Positions 37,030-46,879 of a stretch of 64,000 nucleotides of DNA are shown one piece after another. This stretch comes from Aeromonas dhakensis (GTDB lineage Bacteria; Pseudomonadota; Gammaproteobacteria; Enterobacterales; Aeromonadaceae). Made by a program: the position numbers and the translations under genes. Under the pieces are notes generated by a model. It was not told where the DNA came from. It did not search any database and saw nothing but the letters and a program-made list of their open reading frames with translations. The stretch spans positions 192,797 through 256,796 of the forward strand of contig NZ_CDBH01000061.1 of assembly GCF_000820305.1 (NCBI RefSeq), in the 5' to 3' direction. Within the stretch, counting starts at the first letter, position 1, and the number at the start of each line of letters is the position of its first letter.

Positions 37030-37066
37030 CATATTTATCCGTGCCCATGAGAACAAGGCAGGTGCC

Positions 37067-37348
37067 ATGACGACCCCAGATGTGAGCTGCCAGAACTGCG
37101 AGGCCTGCTGCTGCCGCCTCGAGGTGATGCTGTTTACCGATACCGGCGTGCCGGATCGCTATGTGGAAGAGCGGGAAGGCGAGGTGCCGGTAATGCACCG
37201 GCTGGAAGATGGCTGGTGTGCGGCGCTCGATCGCAACACCATGATGTGCCGCATCTACGAGGTACGCCCCCTGATCTGTCGTGAGTTCGAGATGGGTGAA
37301 CCGGACTGTATCGACGAGCGGGACAAGTGGTTTATCAAGCTCGAGTGA
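37067..37348 (+). CDS. YkgJ-family cysteine-cluster protein
   Basis: 93-residue protein with Cys8, 11, 14, 15 and 16 in SCQNCEACCCRLE and further Cys at 49, 60, 70 and 81. This is the zinc- or iron-sulfur-cluster pattern of the YkgJ/UPF0153 family. The start has a plausible ribosome-binding site (AGGTGCC). Its last 36 codons (from ATG 37241) are duplicated downstream at a period of 134 bp (37375-37482 and 37509-37616). Metal and function are unproven for the family. Confidence 0.88.
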   Translation: MTTPDVSCQNCEACCCRLEVMLFTDTGVPDRYVEEREGEVPVMHRLEDGWCAALDRNTMMCRIYEVRPLICREFEMGEPDCIDERDKWFIKLE

Positions 37349-37374
37349 GCCGCCCCTCGATCGCACTCACCGCG

Positions 37375-37482
37375 ATGATGTGCCGCATCCATGAGGTGCG
37401 CCCCCTGATCTGCCGGGAATTCGAGATGGGTGAGCCGGACTGTATCGACGAACGGGACAAGTGGTTTATCAAGCTCGATTGA
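37375..37482 (+). pseudogene. Duplicated C-terminal fragment of the ykgJ-like gene (copy 2)
   Basis: A 35-codon frame starting MMCRIHEVRPLICREFEMG and ending in KLD. It lacks the N-terminal Cys cluster. It could be translated from ATGATG, but no strong ribosome-binding site precedes it, so I treat it as a gene remnant. Confidence 0.7.
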
Positions 37483-37508
37483 GCCGCCCCTCGATCGCAC
37501 TCACCGCG

Positions 37509-37616
37509 ATGATGTGCCGCATCCATGAGGTGCGCCCCCTTATCTGCCGTGAATTCGAGATGGGTGAACCGGACTGTATCGACGAATGGGACAAGTGGTT
37601 TATCAAGCTAGATTGA
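37509..37616 (+). pseudogene. Duplicated C-terminal fragment of the ykgJ-like gene (copy 3)
   Basis: As copy 2, but with Trp replacing Arg in DEWDKWF. The reading frame is intact. Same spacer upstream. Confidence 0.7.
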
Positions 37617-37653
37617 GCCGCCCCTCGATCGCACTCACCGCGATGATGTGCGG

Positions 37654-38049
37654 TCAGACTAGCCCGGCCAGTTGCTGCTCCAGCCAGTGCAGCGCCTCGT
37701 CGGTCTGCTCGAAGTAACGGATCCCCTGAAACGGCAACCCGCTGAATACCTGATCCGCCAGATACTGCTTGAAACTGCCCGCCAGCACCACCGCCAGAAA
37801 GGCGCAGCCGTTGTTGGCGCACCACTCGAACTGACGGCGAAAACGGGCAAGCACCTCGGGCCCGGCCGCCTCGAATTCGGTCGCCACCTCGACTATGCCC
37901 CAGGGCCCGGCACTCAGGCTGGCGATCTGCTGGCTGAACTGCGCCTCATAGGCCATGGCCCCCGCCAGATTGAAGGGGCCGCTCGGCCGGCAGATCAGCA
38001 CCTGGCCCTGTCGCTGCATCTCGAAATGGCCGTGGGGTCGCAACTTCAC
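37654..38049 (-). CDS. Hypothetical protein with possible STAS/SpoIIAA-like fold
   Basis: 131-residue cytoplasmic protein, MKLRPHGHFEMQRQGQVLIC. The mix of alternating strands and helices (GPFNLAGAMAYEAQFSQQIASL; GIVEVATEFEAAGPEVLARF; AFLAVVLAGSFKQYLADQVF; IRYFEQTDEALHWLEQQL) looks like a STAS/SpoIIAA-type fold. I do not recognise a specific role. Its stop lies three bases from the ykgJ repeat array's right end. It is monocistronic and convergent. Confidence 0.72.
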   Translation of the reverse strand: MKLRPHGHFEMQRQGQVLICRPSGPFNLAGAMAYEAQFSQQIASLSAGPWGIVEVATEFEAAGPEVLARFRRQFEWCANNGCAFLAVVLAGSFKQYLADQVFSGLPFQGIRYFEQTDEALHWLEQQLAGLV

Positions 38050-38322
38050 GTCTGCCTCCTTCCCTGGATTCTTCGCCGTGCAAGCACTCTCTTATGTTGC
38101 AACAAGGTAATGATCTCTCTGCCAAAAGTCCATTTTGACAGGTTCGCCCAGAGGGGTTTGCGCCACCTTCTGACCGGCGGCAAACCGGTTCTGCGTGCAC
38201 TCGGCTACCTCCACGGCCAGCCCTCATGTTCTGTTGCAGTTAATAAAACGTTGCTGTTATCATCCGCGCCGCCACCAACATTCCACCAACTGAAACGTTA
38301 ATTCACGGCGCAAGGAACAGAG

Positions 38323-39720
38323 ATGAAAAATCGGGACGCGAACCACTATCAGCGCATCTGGCGCTGGCACTTCTATGCGGGTCTCTTCGTCGCCCCCTTC
38401 CTGATCCTGCTCTCGCTGACCGGGATCGTCTATCTGTTCAAGCCCCAGCTCGACAACCTCATGTATCCCGAGCTGATGAAGGTCGTCTCCGTCAGCCAAC
38501 CGCTCAGCGCCGACCAGCTGCTGGTCAAGGCGATGGCGGCGATGCCGGACGCCAGCCTGAGCAAATACCTGCCCCCCACAGGCCCGGAGGCCAGCGCCCA
38601 GTTCATCGTCCGCCAGGGGGGCAGCGAGCTGACCCTGTTCCTCGATCCCGCCAGCGGCGCCCTGCTCGGCACCATGGACAACAAGTGGAATCTGCAGGCG
38701 GTGGCGCGCGCCCTGCACGCCGATCTGCTGCTCGGCACCACCGGAGATAGGCTGATCGAGCTGGCCGCCGGCTGGGGCATAGTGCTGCTCCTGAGCGGGC
38801 TCTATCTCTGGTGGCCACGCAAGGGGCCAGGGGTTGGCGGCATCCTGTGGCCTCGCTGGAGCCAGCGTGGCCGGCTCTGGTGGCGCGACCTGCACGCCGT
38901 GGTCGGCTTCTGGGGGGCCGGTTTCCTGCTGCTGCTGCTCTTGAGCGGCATGACCTGGACCGGTTTCTGGGGCGATCAGTTTGCCGCCGTCTGGAACCGC
39001 TTCCCGGCCGCCATGTGGAACGAGGTGCCCAAGTCGGCGCCCCTGGCCCGCAGCCTCAACCATGCCCACCAGCAGACCGTGCCCTGGGCGGTGGAGAACA
39101 CCCCTATCCCCAGCTCGACCGAGCCCAAGGCCCACGACCACAGCGCCATGGGGCACGGTGGCGAGCATGACGGCATGGTGATGGCGGAGCACCGCATCCC
39201 GCTGCAGCAGGTGGTGGAGATCGCCGCTGCGCGCCAGGTCACGCCGGGCTACAGCATCACGCCACCGGCCGGGGCGAGCGGTGTCTACACCATCGCCATC
39301 TTTGCCGATGATCCGCGCAACGACGCCACCCTGCACATCGATCAATACAGTGGCAAGGTATTGGCCGACGTGCGCTGGCAAGACTACGGCCCGGTCGCCA
39401 AGACGGTGGAAACCGGCGTCATGCTGCACATGGGCAAGCTCTACGGCTGGCCGCATCAGCTCGCCATGCTGCTCATCTGCCTGCTGGTGCTGCTGAGCTC
39501 GGTGAGCGGGCTCTGGATCTGGTGGAGCCGTCGTCCGCAGGGCCGCCTCGCCGCCCCGCCGCTGCCGACCACCCTGCCCCCCATGCGCGGCGCCCTTGCC
39601 CTGCTGATCCTGCTCGGCATCTGCTTCCCGCTGGTGGGGGGCTCCATGCTGGTGATCTGGCTGCTGGACAGCCTGCTCTTCGCCCGCCGTCGGGCTCCCA
39701 AGCTGGCACGGGCCAGCTAG
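38323..39720 (+). CDS. PepSY-associated transmembrane protein (PiuB-type)
   Basis: 465-residue inner-membrane protein with four major hydrophobic segments (about 20-42, 145-165, 195-215 and 380-400) plus a hydrophobic segment near the C-terminus (about 425-450). Two PepSY-type periplasmic regions and a His-rich segment (HDHSAMGHGGEHDGM, about 270-284) suggest metal contact. Members of this family often accompany siderophore uptake, where they act in ferric reduction. No TonB-dependent receptor is near. A terminator follows at 39748-39777. Confidence 0.85.
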   Translation: MKNRDANHYQRIWRWHFYAGLFVAPFLILLSLTGIVYLFKPQLDNLMYPELMKVVSVSQPLSADQLLVKAMAAMPDASLSKYLPPTGPEASAQFIVRQGGSELTLFLDPASGALLGTMDNKWNLQAVARALHADLLLGTTGDRLIELAAGWGIVLLLSGLYLWWPRKGPGVGGILWPRWSQRGRLWWRDLHAVVGFWGAGFLLLLLLSGMTWTGFWGDQFAAVWNRFPAAMWNEVPKSAPLARSLNHAHQQTVPWAVENTPIPSSTEPKAHDHSAMGHGGEHDGMVMAEHRIPLQQVVEIAAARQVTPGYSITPPAGASGVYTIAIFADDPRNDATLHIDQYSGKVLADVRWQDYGPVAKTVETGVMLHMGKLYGWPHQLAMLLICLLVLLSSVSGLWIWWSRRPQGRLAAPPLPTTLPPMRGALALLILLGICFPLVGGSMLVIWLLDSLLFARRRAPKLARAS

Positions 39721-39747
39721 CGTTACCTCAACCTGACGCACCAGCCA

Positions 39748-39777
39748 GCGGGCTCCCGAATGGGAGCCCGCTTGTTT
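39748..39777 (+). terminator. Terminator of the PepSY membrane gene
   Basis: GCGGGCTCCC pairs with GGGAGCCCGC (ten base pairs) followed by TTGTTTT. Confidence 0.87.
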
Positions 39778-39788
39778 TCAACCCATCT

Positions 39789-40004
39789 TTACTCCAGCTT
39801 CACCAGCTGGAGGATCTTCCTCGCCTTCTCGAAGTGATCGAGGCGCTGGGTCTGGATCCACCAGGTCGCCGCCTCCATCAGCAGCTCGGGGTCGTCATTG
39901 CGGTTGGCAAAAAACGCATAGAAGGAGACGCCGACCGTCTCCCCCTTCTGGGCAATCTTCTGCTGGCACACCTGGATGATTTTCTGCTTGAGCGAGTCGC
40001 GCAT
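39789..40004 (-). CDS. Small conserved protein, possibly DUF6500
   Basis: 71-residue cytoplasmic protein starting MRDSLKQKIIQVCQQKIAQ. An AGGAGG ribosome-binding site supports this start; an in-frame extension upstream crosses the menA terminator and was rejected. Motifs NRNDDPELLMEAATWWI and HFEKARKILQLVK are strongly patterned. It resembles small proteins filed as DUF6500, but that is from memory. Function unknown. Confidence 0.75.
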   Translation of the reverse strand: MRDSLKQKIIQVCQQKIAQKGETVGVSFYAFFANRNDDPELLMEAATWWIQTQRLDHFEKARKILQLVKLE

Positions 40005-40054
40005 GGCGGCCCTCCTGGCCGATGAGTGAATGGCCGGACAGCATACCCCAACCA

Positions 40055-40084
40055 GCAAAAAGGCTCCCCTGCGGGAGCCTTTCT
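40055..40084. terminator. Terminator between menA and the small downstream gene
   Basis: AAAGGCTCCC and GGGAGCCTTT with a short loop; AAAAA upstream gives a T-run on the minus strand for menA. Confidence 0.88.
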
Positions 40085-40103
40085 TCATTGCCAGACAAGG
40101 TCG

Positions 40104-41009
40104 TCAGGATAGCGCCAGCCCGATGGAGAGCAGCAGGCTGTAGAGGAAGGCGCTGATGGCGGTCTTCTTGAGCGAACCGGTCAGCACCTCACCGTCGAAG
40201 CTCTGGCGCAGGGTTCTGGCGGCATCGGTGAGCGGCTTCATGGCAGGCAGGAAGATCCAGGGCCAGAAGCTGGCAGGCTGGGTCAGGATGAAGGCGATGG
40301 TCGCCAGCAGCGCCGCTCCCAGCAGCACCCAGTGATAGGCGATGGCCCGGTTGCGGCCGAGCCGCACCGCCAGGGTGATCTTGCCGCTGGCGGCGTCGGT
40401 CTCGATGTCGCGCACGTTGTTGATGTTGAGCACGGCGGTCGCCAGCAGGCCGCAGGCGGTGGCCGGCAGCAGCAGATCCCACTGCAGGGTCTTGGTGAAC
40501 AGGTAGTAGGAGCCGAGTACCCCCAGCAGACCGAAGAAGAGAAACACCGAGATGTCGCCGAAGCCGCGATAGCCATAGGGGGTCTTGCCCACCGTGTAGG
40601 TAACGGCGGCCACGATGGCGGCACCGCCCAGCAACACGAAGGTGAGGATCTGCAGCCACTGATCGCCGAAGGCACAGCCCAGCAGGGCGAGGCCGCTGAC
40701 CACGGCGGCCAACGCGGTCAGCGCCATGGCCACGCACATCTGCTTGCGGGTGATGAGGCCGGAGACCACGGCGCGCTGGGGGCCGATCCGCTCGCCATTG
40801 TCCGCCCCGGATACCGCATCCCCATAGTCATTGGCCAGATTGGAGAGGATCTGCAGCAGAATGGCGGTCAGCAGGGAGAGCGCCATGATGGTGCCGTCGA
40901 AGGCGCCGCGGCTGGCCGCAAGCCCAGATCCCAGCAAAATGGAGGAGCACGCCAGCGGCAACGTTCGCAAACGCGCCGCCAGCAACCAAATAGATAAGGT
41001 ATTTGTCAT
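40104..41009 (-). CDS. menA: 1,4-dihydroxy-2-naphthoate polyprenyltransferase
   Basis: 301-residue UbiA-superfamily enzyme that prenylates DHNA to demethylmenaquinone. The start at 41009 (MTNTLSIWLLAARLRTL) was preferred over one six codons upstream. Two Asp-rich motifs are visible: NDYGDAVSGADNGERIGP, near residues 65-82, and DIETDAASGKITLAVRLG, near 190-207. About eight transmembrane helices follow. It diverges from menF over about 200 bp, putting the whole late pathway at one locus, unlike E. coli. Confidence 0.95.
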   Translation of the reverse strand: MTNTLSIWLLAARLRTLPLACSSILLGSGLAASRGAFDGTIMALSLLTAILLQILSNLANDYGDAVSGADNGERIGPQRAVVSGLITRKQMCVAMALTALAAVVSGLALLGCAFGDQWLQILTFVLLGGAAIVAAVTYTVGKTPYGYRGFGDISVFLFFGLLGVLGSYYLFTKTLQWDLLLPATACGLLATAVLNINNVRDIETDAASGKITLAVRLGRNRAIAYHWVLLGAALLATIAFILTQPASFWPWIFLPAMKPLTDAARTLRQSFDGEVLTGSLKKTAISAFLYSLLLSIGLALS

Positions 41010-41216
41010 ATTGTGATGGCCAAACAATCAGATATTGATCGTGTTAAGGGTTATCGAACCGGATTTCGGTATACTTGGCCCCTCGGGAGTTGGCTCCCCG
41101 GGCGATTTACATGGACGAATGGGCAGATAATATATAGGAATAATCGCTCCTTTGGCATAAACCAACGGCATCCTTCTGCAGGATGGACCGTCACTATCGG
41201 CTCATAGACGAAATCC

Positions 41217-42563
41217 ATGTTGGCTCAGACCCATATCAAGCAACAACTGGACGCCCTGCGTCATGGCAATGCCAGCGGCTTCGTGCGACTGCGCGTCGCG
41301 ATCGAGGTTCGCTCCTTTCTGGGCTGGCTGGCGGCGCAGACTCTCTATCCCCGCATCTATTGGCATGCCAGAGGACAGGACAAACCCGAATACGTGGCAC
41401 TGGGCTGCCTGCGCGAGCTGACCGAGCCCAGGGCGATCCGCCAGGTCTGCGAGCACACCTGCCAGCCCCATGATGACAGCCCTCGCTACTATGGCGGACT
41501 GGCATTCGACCCCACCCAGCCTGGCTGGCAGGGGTTCGGCCCCTGTCGTTTCGTGCTGCCCCGCATCGAGCTGGTGCGCCGTGGCGAGTGCGTCACCCTC
41601 TGCCTCAACCTCTGGCTGCCGGAGCAGACCGGCGGCGATGCCTTCGAGGCCGAACTGCAGGCCGCCGCCGCCGCCCTCGACGCCCTCCAGCCGGAGGCGC
41701 CCCTGCCCCCGCTGGCCCGCCACCCGTGGCAGCGGGAAGATTGTCCGAGCCAGCCCCAGTGGCAGACCCTGGTCGAGCAGGTGACCGCCCCCGACTTTCA
41801 AGCCCACACCCCCAAGGTGGTGCTGTCGCGCCAGAGCCGGCTCACCCATGAGGGTGCGACGAATGCCACCGAGCCGCAGGCTGTCGCCCCCTGGTCGCTG
41901 CTGGCCAGTTGGGCACAGCACGGTCAGGACTGCTTTCACTTCGGCTTCCAGTTTTCCCCCGAGCAGAGCTTCATCGCCTGCTCCCCCGAGCGGCTCTACC
42001 GCCGCGAACAGCAGCACCTCTTCACCGAGGCGCTGGCGGGCACCATCCGCCGCTCCGGCGACGAGGCGACCGACGCGGCGCTGGCCGCCGAGCTGCTGGC
42101 CGACAGCAAGAACCGGCTGGAAAACCGGCTGGTGCACGCCGACATCCTCAGCCGGCTGGCGCCGCTCACCACGGATGCCACCCTGACCGAGCCGCGCATT
42201 CTCAAACTGCGGCTGCTGCAGCACCTCAAGTGCGACATCGAGGCCGAACTCAAGCCCGGCGTCTGCGACTGGCAACTGCTGGAGGCGCTGCACCCCACCC
42301 CGGCGGTGGGCGGCGCTCCGCGCGAGGCGGCGTTGGCCTTCATCCGCGAACGCGAGCCCTATGATCGCGGCTGGTATGCCGGCGCCTGCGGCATGCTGAG
42401 CCAGGAGACCTCCGAGTTCTCGGTCGCCATCCGCAGCGCCCGCATCACGGCGCAGGCCATTACCCTGTTTGCCGGCGCCGGTATCGTCGCGGGATCCGAG
42501 CCTGCCGCCGAGTGGGCCGAACTCGACAACAAGATCGCCAATGTGCTCTCCCTGCTGGGATAG
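41217..42563 (+). CDS. menF: Isochorismate synthase MenF
   Basis: 448-residue enzyme converting chorismate to isochorismate, the first menaquinone-specific step. The C-terminal chorismate-binding domain is complete: CSPERLYRRE, TEALAGTIRRSGDEATDAAL, ADSKNRLENRLVHADI, HPTPAVGGAPREAALAFI, and ERGWYAG-type RGWYAGACGML. It heads the menF-D-H-B-C-E operon, with a 33-bp gap to menD. Cytoplasmic. Confidence 0.96.
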   Translation: MLAQTHIKQQLDALRHGNASGFVRLRVAIEVRSFLGWLAAQTLYPRIYWHARGQDKPEYVALGCLRELTEPRAIRQVCEHTCQPHDDSPRYYGGLAFDPTQPGWQGFGPCRFVLPRIELVRRGECVTLCLNLWLPEQTGGDAFEAELQAAAAALDALQPEAPLPPLARHPWQREDCPSQPQWQTLVEQVTAPDFQAHTPKVVLSRQSRLTHEGATNATEPQAVAPWSLLASWAQHGQDCFHFGFQFSPEQSFIACSPERLYRREQQHLFTEALAGTIRRSGDEATDAALAAELLADSKNRLENRLVHADILSRLAPLTTDATLTEPRILKLRLLQHLKCDIEAELKPGVCDWQLLEALHPTPAVGGAPREAALAFIREREPYDRGWYAGACGMLSQETSEFSVAIRSARITAQAITLFAGAGIVAGSEPAAEWAELDNKIANVLSLLG

Positions 42564-42596
42564 CGTTTCTCATCGACTCCTCACCACGAGAGCCTC

Positions 42597-44327
42597 ATGT
42601 CTGCCAGCCAAGCGTTCGCCAGTCACCATGCCACCTTCAACCACGTCTGGTCTTCCCTCTTGCTGGAGGAACTCTTTCGCCTCGGCGTGCGCGACATCGC
42701 ACTGGCCTCCGGCTCGCGCTCGGCGCCGCTCACCATGGCGGCCGCCGCGCACCCCGGCTTTCGCCGCCATCTGCACTTTGACGAGCGCGGCCTCGGCTTC
42801 ATGGCGCTGGGGCTGGCCAAGGGCAGTGGCCGCCCGGTGGCGGTGATCATGACCTCGGGCACCGCGGTGGCCAACCTCTGGCCGGCGGTGGCCGAGGCCC
42901 AGCTCACCGGCGTGTCGCTCATCATTCTCTCGGCCGACCGGCCGCCCGAGCTCATCGACAACGGGGCCAACCAGGCCATCGACCAGCAGGGGATCTTCGG
43001 CCGCTACCCCGTCTATCAGCAGAACCTGCCGAGCCCCACCGCCACCATCCCGGCCGCCTTCGTGCTGAGCTCGGTGGATCAGGCGCTGGCCCAGCAGGCG
43101 CGCACGCCGGGGCCGGTGCACTTCAACTGCATGTACCCGGAGCCCCTCTATCCGGGCGATGAGTACCTGGATTTTTCCGCCTACCTGGCCCCCCTCGGCG
43201 ACTGGCTTCACTCGTCCGAGCCCTGGAGCCCCTGGCAGCAGGCCGAGGCCCCCTGCCCTCGTCAACCCGACTGGGACGAGCTGCAGGGCAAGCGCGGCCT
43301 CATCGTCGCCGGCCGCATTCAGGATCCCGCCCAGGCCAAGGCAGTCGCCGCCCTGGCCGAGCGGCTCGGCTGGCCCCTGCTGGCCGATCTGCAGAGCCAG
43401 CTGCGCTTTGATGGCCGCAACCTGGTGCACGCCGATCTCGCCCTGCAACACAGCGGCTTCGTGGCCGAACTGGCCCGCGCCGAGGTGCTGCTGCAATTTG
43501 GCGCCCGTCTCATCTCCAAGCGACTCGGTCAGTTCATCAAGCAGCACTCCTGGCAGGATTACTGGCTGGTGGATCCGCAGCCAGCCCGGCTCGACCCGGA
43601 CTACCGGCTGCGCCGCCGCCTGCTGTGCGAACCCGACGCCTTTGCCGCCGCCCATCCGGTGGCGCATTCTCACCTGCCCTGGCACCGGCTGGCGGAGCGC
43701 CAGCAGTCCGTGAGTCTGCAGGTGCGCAGCGCCTGCGAGCGTTTCTCCGAGCTCGGGGTGTGCCATCGCCTGAACCAGCTGATCAGGGGCCAGCTGTTCG
43801 TTGGCAACAGCATGCCGGCCCGGCTGATGGACATGCTCGGCGAGGCGGGCAAGGGCCCTAGCCGGGTGATGACCAACCGCGGCGCCTCCGGCATCGACGG
43901 CCTCATCGCCACCGCCTACGGCTTCGCACAATCGATCGAGCCGGGCAGCGACGAGCCCACCACCCTGCTGCTCGGCGATCTCAGCGCCCTGCACGATCTC
44001 AACAGCCTGGCGCTGCTCGGCAAGGCGAGCCGGCCGCTGGTGGTGATCCTGCTCAACAACGACGGCGGCAGCATCTTTCGCATGCTGCCGGTGCCGACCC
44101 AGGACGCACTGCTGGAGACCTACTACTGCCTGCCCCACGGCCTGCACTTCGAGCACGCCGCCACCATGTTCGGCCTCCACTACCGGGCGCCGACTACCCT
44201 CGCCGACTTTGAGCGGGACTACGCCGCCGCGCTGGAAAAGGGGGTAACGCTGATTGAAATCAAGGTCCCCAGCAGCGAAGTCGCCGAGGATCTGAAGGCA
44301 CTGGGAAGCGCGATCCGTGGCAGCTAG
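42597..44327 (+). CDS. menD: 2-succinyl-5-enolpyruvyl-6-hydroxy-3-cyclohexene-1-carboxylate synthase
   Basis: 576-residue thiamine-diphosphate enzyme joining isochorismate and 2-oxoglutarate to SEPHCHC. Active-site signatures include the N-terminal [31 protein letters not shown] with the catalytic Glu, and the C-terminal TPP-binding region [13 protein letters not shown] followed by NNDGGSIF. Its 3' end overlaps the menH start by 11 bases. Order as in E. coli. Confidence 0.97.
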   Translation: MSASQAFASHHATFNHVWSSLLLEELFRLGVRDIALASGSRSAPLTMAAAAHPGFRRHLHFDERGLGFMALGLAKGSGRPVAVIMTSGTAVANLWPAVAEAQLTGVSLIILSADRPPELIDNGANQAIDQQGIFGRYPVYQQNLPSPTATIPAAFVLSSVDQALAQQARTPGPVHFNCMYPEPLYPGDEYLDFSAYLAPLGDWLHSSEPWSPWQQAEAPCPRQPDWDELQGKRGLIVAGRIQDPAQAKAVAALAERLGWPLLADLQSQLRFDGRNLVHADLALQHSGFVAELARAEVLLQFGARLISKRLGQFIKQHSWQDYWLVDPQPARLDPDYRLRRRLLCEPDAFAAAHPVAHSHLPWHRLAERQQSVSLQVRSACERFSELGVCHRLNQLIRGQLFVGNSMPARLMDMLGEAGKGPSRVMTNRGASGIDGLIATAYGFAQSIEPGSDEPTTLLLGDLSALHDLNSLALLGKASRPLVVILLNNDGGSIFRMLPVPTQDALLETYYCLPHGLHFEHAATMFGLHYRAPTTLADFERDYAAALEKGVTLIEIKVPSSEVAEDLKALGSAIRGS

Positions 44328-45087
44328 TGCCGACCAGCCGACGCTGGTGCTGCTGCACGGTCTGCTCGGCGATGCCAACGACTGGCAACCCGTGCAGGCA
44401 GCCCTGGCCGACCTCCCCAGCCTGGCGCTGGATCTGCCGGGTCACGGCAGCAACCAGGCTGTGCGGGTAGCAGGGTTCGAGCAGGCCCATCGCTGGCTGT
44501 GCGACGAGCTGGCCGCGCGCGGCATCGACCACTACCGGTTGGCGGGCTATTCGCTGGGGGGGCGGCTCGCCCTCTATCACGCCAGCCAGGCCCCGGCTGG
44601 GTTGCAGGCCCTGCTGCTGGAGAACTGCCACCCCGGCCTGCCACCGACAGAGCGGCCGGCTCGCCTCGCCCACGACGAAAGCTGGGCCCGGCGCTTCGAG
44701 CAGGAGCCCCTGGCCAGCGTGCTGGCGGACTGGTATCGGCAGGGGGTGTTCGCCGATCTGGACGATGCTGCCCGCGCCCGCCAGATAGCCCACCGCCTTG
44801 GCAACGACGGCCAGGCCGTGGCCGCCATGCTGCGCGCCACCTCCCTTGGCAAGCAGCCGAACCTGGCCCCCTGGCTGGCGCAAGGCACGCTGCCGGTCAC
44901 CTGGGTGAGCGGCAAGCGGGATCACAAATTCCATCAGCTGGCTTGCCTCATGGCGAGTCAGCAGAGCAAAATCAACCACTTGGAGCTGGATGGCGGCCAC
45001 AACCTGCATGCCCACCAGCCTGAGGCCTTTGCCCGGCTCCTCGCGGAGTGGGTCAACCAACAACAAGAAGAGAAGCGTCATGATTGA
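44317..45087 (+). CDS. menH: SHCHC synthase MenH
   Basis: 256-residue alpha/beta hydrolase that eliminates pyruvate from SEPHCHC to give SHCHC. GTG start inside the menD 3' end. The nucleophile elbow [13 protein letters not shown] (Ser near residue 83), oxyanion region [12 protein letters not shown] and late His in [11 protein letters not shown] form the family triad with an Asp in the KRDHKF segment. Its stop overlaps the menB start by eight bases. Members of this fold are hard to tell apart by sequence alone, but position settles it. Confidence 0.93.
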   Translation: MAASADQPTLVLLHGLLGDANDWQPVQAALADLPSLALDLPGHGSNQAVRVAGFEQAHRWLCDELAARGIDHYRLAGYSLGGRLALYHASQAPAGLQALLLENCHPGLPPTERPARLAHDESWARRFEQEPLASVLADWYRQGVFADLDDAARARQIAHRLGNDGQAVAAMLRATSLGKQPNLAPWLAQGTLPVTWVSGKRDHKFHQLACLMASQQSKINHLELDGGHNLHAHQPEAFARLLAEWVNQQQEEKRHD

Positions 45088-45940
45088 AGCAATGACTGAA
45101 GCGGAACTCTATGCCCCCGTCGAGTGGCGTGATTGCTCCGCCGGTTACGAGGACATCCTCTATCACAAGTCCGGCGATGGCATTGCCAAGATCACCATCA
45201 ACCGCCCCCAGGTGCGCAACGCCTTCCGCCCCCGCACCGTCAAAGAGATGCTGCAGGCGCTGGCCGATGCCCGCTACGACGATCAGGTCGGCACCATCAT
45301 CCTAACCGGCTTCGGTGAAAAAGCCTTCTGCGCCGGTGGCGACCAGAAGATCCGTGGCGACTACGGTGGCTACCGCGATGACGAGGGCACCCATCACCTC
45401 AACGTGCTCGACTTCCAGCGCGACATCCGCACCTGCCCGAAACCGGTCGTTGCCATGGTGGCCGGCTATGCGGTCGGTGGCGGCCACGTGCTGCACATGA
45501 TGTGCGATCTGACCATCGCCGCCGACAACGCCCAGTTCGGCCAGACCGGCCCGAAAGTGGGCTCCTTCGACGGCGGCTGGGGTGCCTCCTACATGGCCCG
45601 CATCGTCGGCCAGAAGAAGGCCCGCGAAATCTGGTTCCTCTGCCGCATGTACGATGCCAAGCAAGCCCTCGACATGGGGCTGGTCAATACCGTCGTGCCG
45701 CTGGCGGAGCTGGAGCGTGAAACCGTGCGCTGGTGCCGCGAGATGCTGCAGAACAGCCCGATGGCGCTGCGCTGCCTGAAGGCCGCCCTCAACGCCGACT
45801 GCGACGGCCAGGCCGGCTTGCAGGAGCTGGCGGGGAATGCCACCATGCTGTTCTACATGACCGAAGAGGGTCAGGAAGGGCGCAACGCGTTCAACGAGAA
45901 ACGCCGTCCCGACTTCTCCAAATACAAGCGGAATCCCTGA
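45080..45940 (+). CDS. menB: 1,4-dihydroxy-2-naphthoyl-CoA synthase
   Basis: 286-residue crotonase-fold enzyme cyclising o-succinylbenzoyl-CoA to DHNA-CoA. The ATG at 45080 overlaps the menH stop. Motifs include [37 protein letters not shown], and [20 protein letters not shown], with the MenB-specific GSFDGG. The stop TGA overlaps the first base of menC. Cytoplasmic. Confidence 0.97.
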   Translation: MIEAMTEAELYAPVEWRDCSAGYEDILYHKSGDGIAKITINRPQVRNAFRPRTVKEMLQALADARYDDQVGTIILTGFGEKAFCAGGDQKIRGDYGGYRDDEGTHHLNVLDFQRDIRTCPKPVVAMVAGYAVGGGHVLHMMCDLTIAADNAQFGQTGPKVGSFDGGWGASYMARIVGQKKAREIWFLCRMYDAKQALDMGLVNTVVPLAELERETVRWCREMLQNSPMALRCLKAALNADCDGQAGLQELAGNATMLFYMTEEGQEGRNAFNEKRRPDFSKYKRNP

Positions 45941-46869
45941 TGACACTCGCTCTCTATCGCTACCAACTGCCTTTTACCCAGCCCCTGACCTTTCACGGCA
46001 AGGTGGAGGTGGCGCGAGAGGGCCTGCTGGTTCGCGTTGATGACGGCTGGGGGGAAATCGCCCCCCTGCCCGGCTTCTCCCGCGAGAGCCTGGCCGAGGC
46101 GCAAGCCGAGGCCATCGCCTGTCTGGAACGGCTGGCTGCGGGGCAAGATATCGCCCCGCAGCTCCCTTCGGTGCAATTCGGGCTGGACTGTGCCCGCCGC
46201 TGCTGGCCTGCCCAGACAGCCCCGCTGCCCGAACCCTATCCCCTTATTCAGGGCTCCCCCCAGGAGCTGCTGAAGAACTGGAAGAACTGGCTGCACAAGA
46301 CCCCGAACAAGGCCAAGCTGAAGGTGGCCCGTTACCCCATGCGCGACGAGCTGGCGCTGATCCGCCTGCTGTGCGACCGCATTCCCACCCTCAAGCTGGT
46401 GCTGGACGCCAACCAAGGCTGGACCCGCGAGGAGGCCTGGGCCTTCTGCGGTCATCTGGATCCAAACCGGATCGAATATCTGGAAGACCCCTGCGCCGAC
46501 TTTGCCGACATCGCCTTCGTGGCCAATCGCACCAGCATGCCGGTGGCCATCGACGAGCTGCTGGCCCAGGGCAAGCCGTGGGAGCCTATTCCCCAGCTGC
46601 GCGCCCTGGTGCTCAAGCCGACCCTGCTCGGTTCGCTGGCCCATTGCGAGGCGCTGGTGGCCCGGGCCCACGAGCTGCGCCTCAAGGTCATCGTCTCTTC
46701 CTGTTTCGAATCCGGCGTCGGTCTGAACCAGCTGTTCCATCTGGCCAGCGAATGGGCACCGGAACAGGCCCCCGGCCTGGATACTAGGCGCTGGCTGGCC
46801 GCCGATCTGCTGGACGCCGCCGGCAAACCCGATCCAAGCCTGCTGGAGCCCCTGTTTCACCACGATTGA
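45940..46869 (+). CDS. menC: o-Succinylbenzoate synthase
   Basis: 309-residue enolase-superfamily dehydratase converting SHCHC to o-succinylbenzoate. Catalytic and metal residues are visible: Lys pair in KAKLKVARY, Asp in VLDANQGW, Glu in EYLEDPC, Asp in VAIDELLAQG, and Lys in VLKPTLLGS. The start at 45940 overlaps the menB stop; no separate promoter is expected. Length is close to E. coli MenC (320). Confidence 0.96.
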   Translation: MTLALYRYQLPFTQPLTFHGKVEVAREGLLVRVDDGWGEIAPLPGFSRESLAEAQAEAIACLERLAAGQDIAPQLPSVQFGLDCARRCWPAQTAPLPEPYPLIQGSPQELLKNWKNWLHKTPNKAKLKVARYPMRDELALIRLLCDRIPTLKLVLDANQGWTREEAWAFCGHLDPNRIEYLEDPCADFADIAFVANRTSMPVAIDELLAQGKPWEPIPQLRALVLKPTLLGSLAHCEALVARAHELRLKVIVSSCFESGVGLNQLFHLASEWAPEQAPGLDTRRWLAADLLDAAGKPDPSLLEPLFHHD

Positions 46870-46879
46870 AGGGGCCTGC

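Larger units (their letters stand above)
37241..37651 (+). repeat. Three tandem copies of the ykgJ 3' end (134-bp period)
   Basis: Copy 1 is the 3' end of the ykgJ-like gene (37241-37348). Copies 2 (37375-37482) and 3 (37509-37616) each hold an intact 35-codon frame plus stop, after a 26-bp spacer (CCGCCCCTCGATCGCACTCA region). A fourth spacer and nine bases of copy 4 follow, ending at 37651, three bases before the convergent gene's stop. Differences are mainly synonymous (Tyr to His, Arg to Trp in copy 3, Glu to Asp at the end). Copies 2 and 3 lack a ribosome-binding site of their own. Confidence 0.95.

Noticed and set aside
37349..37651. CRISPR-like array at the ykgJ repeats
   Set aside because: The repeated unit is gene sequence with a constant spacer; there are no unique spacers and no cas genes.
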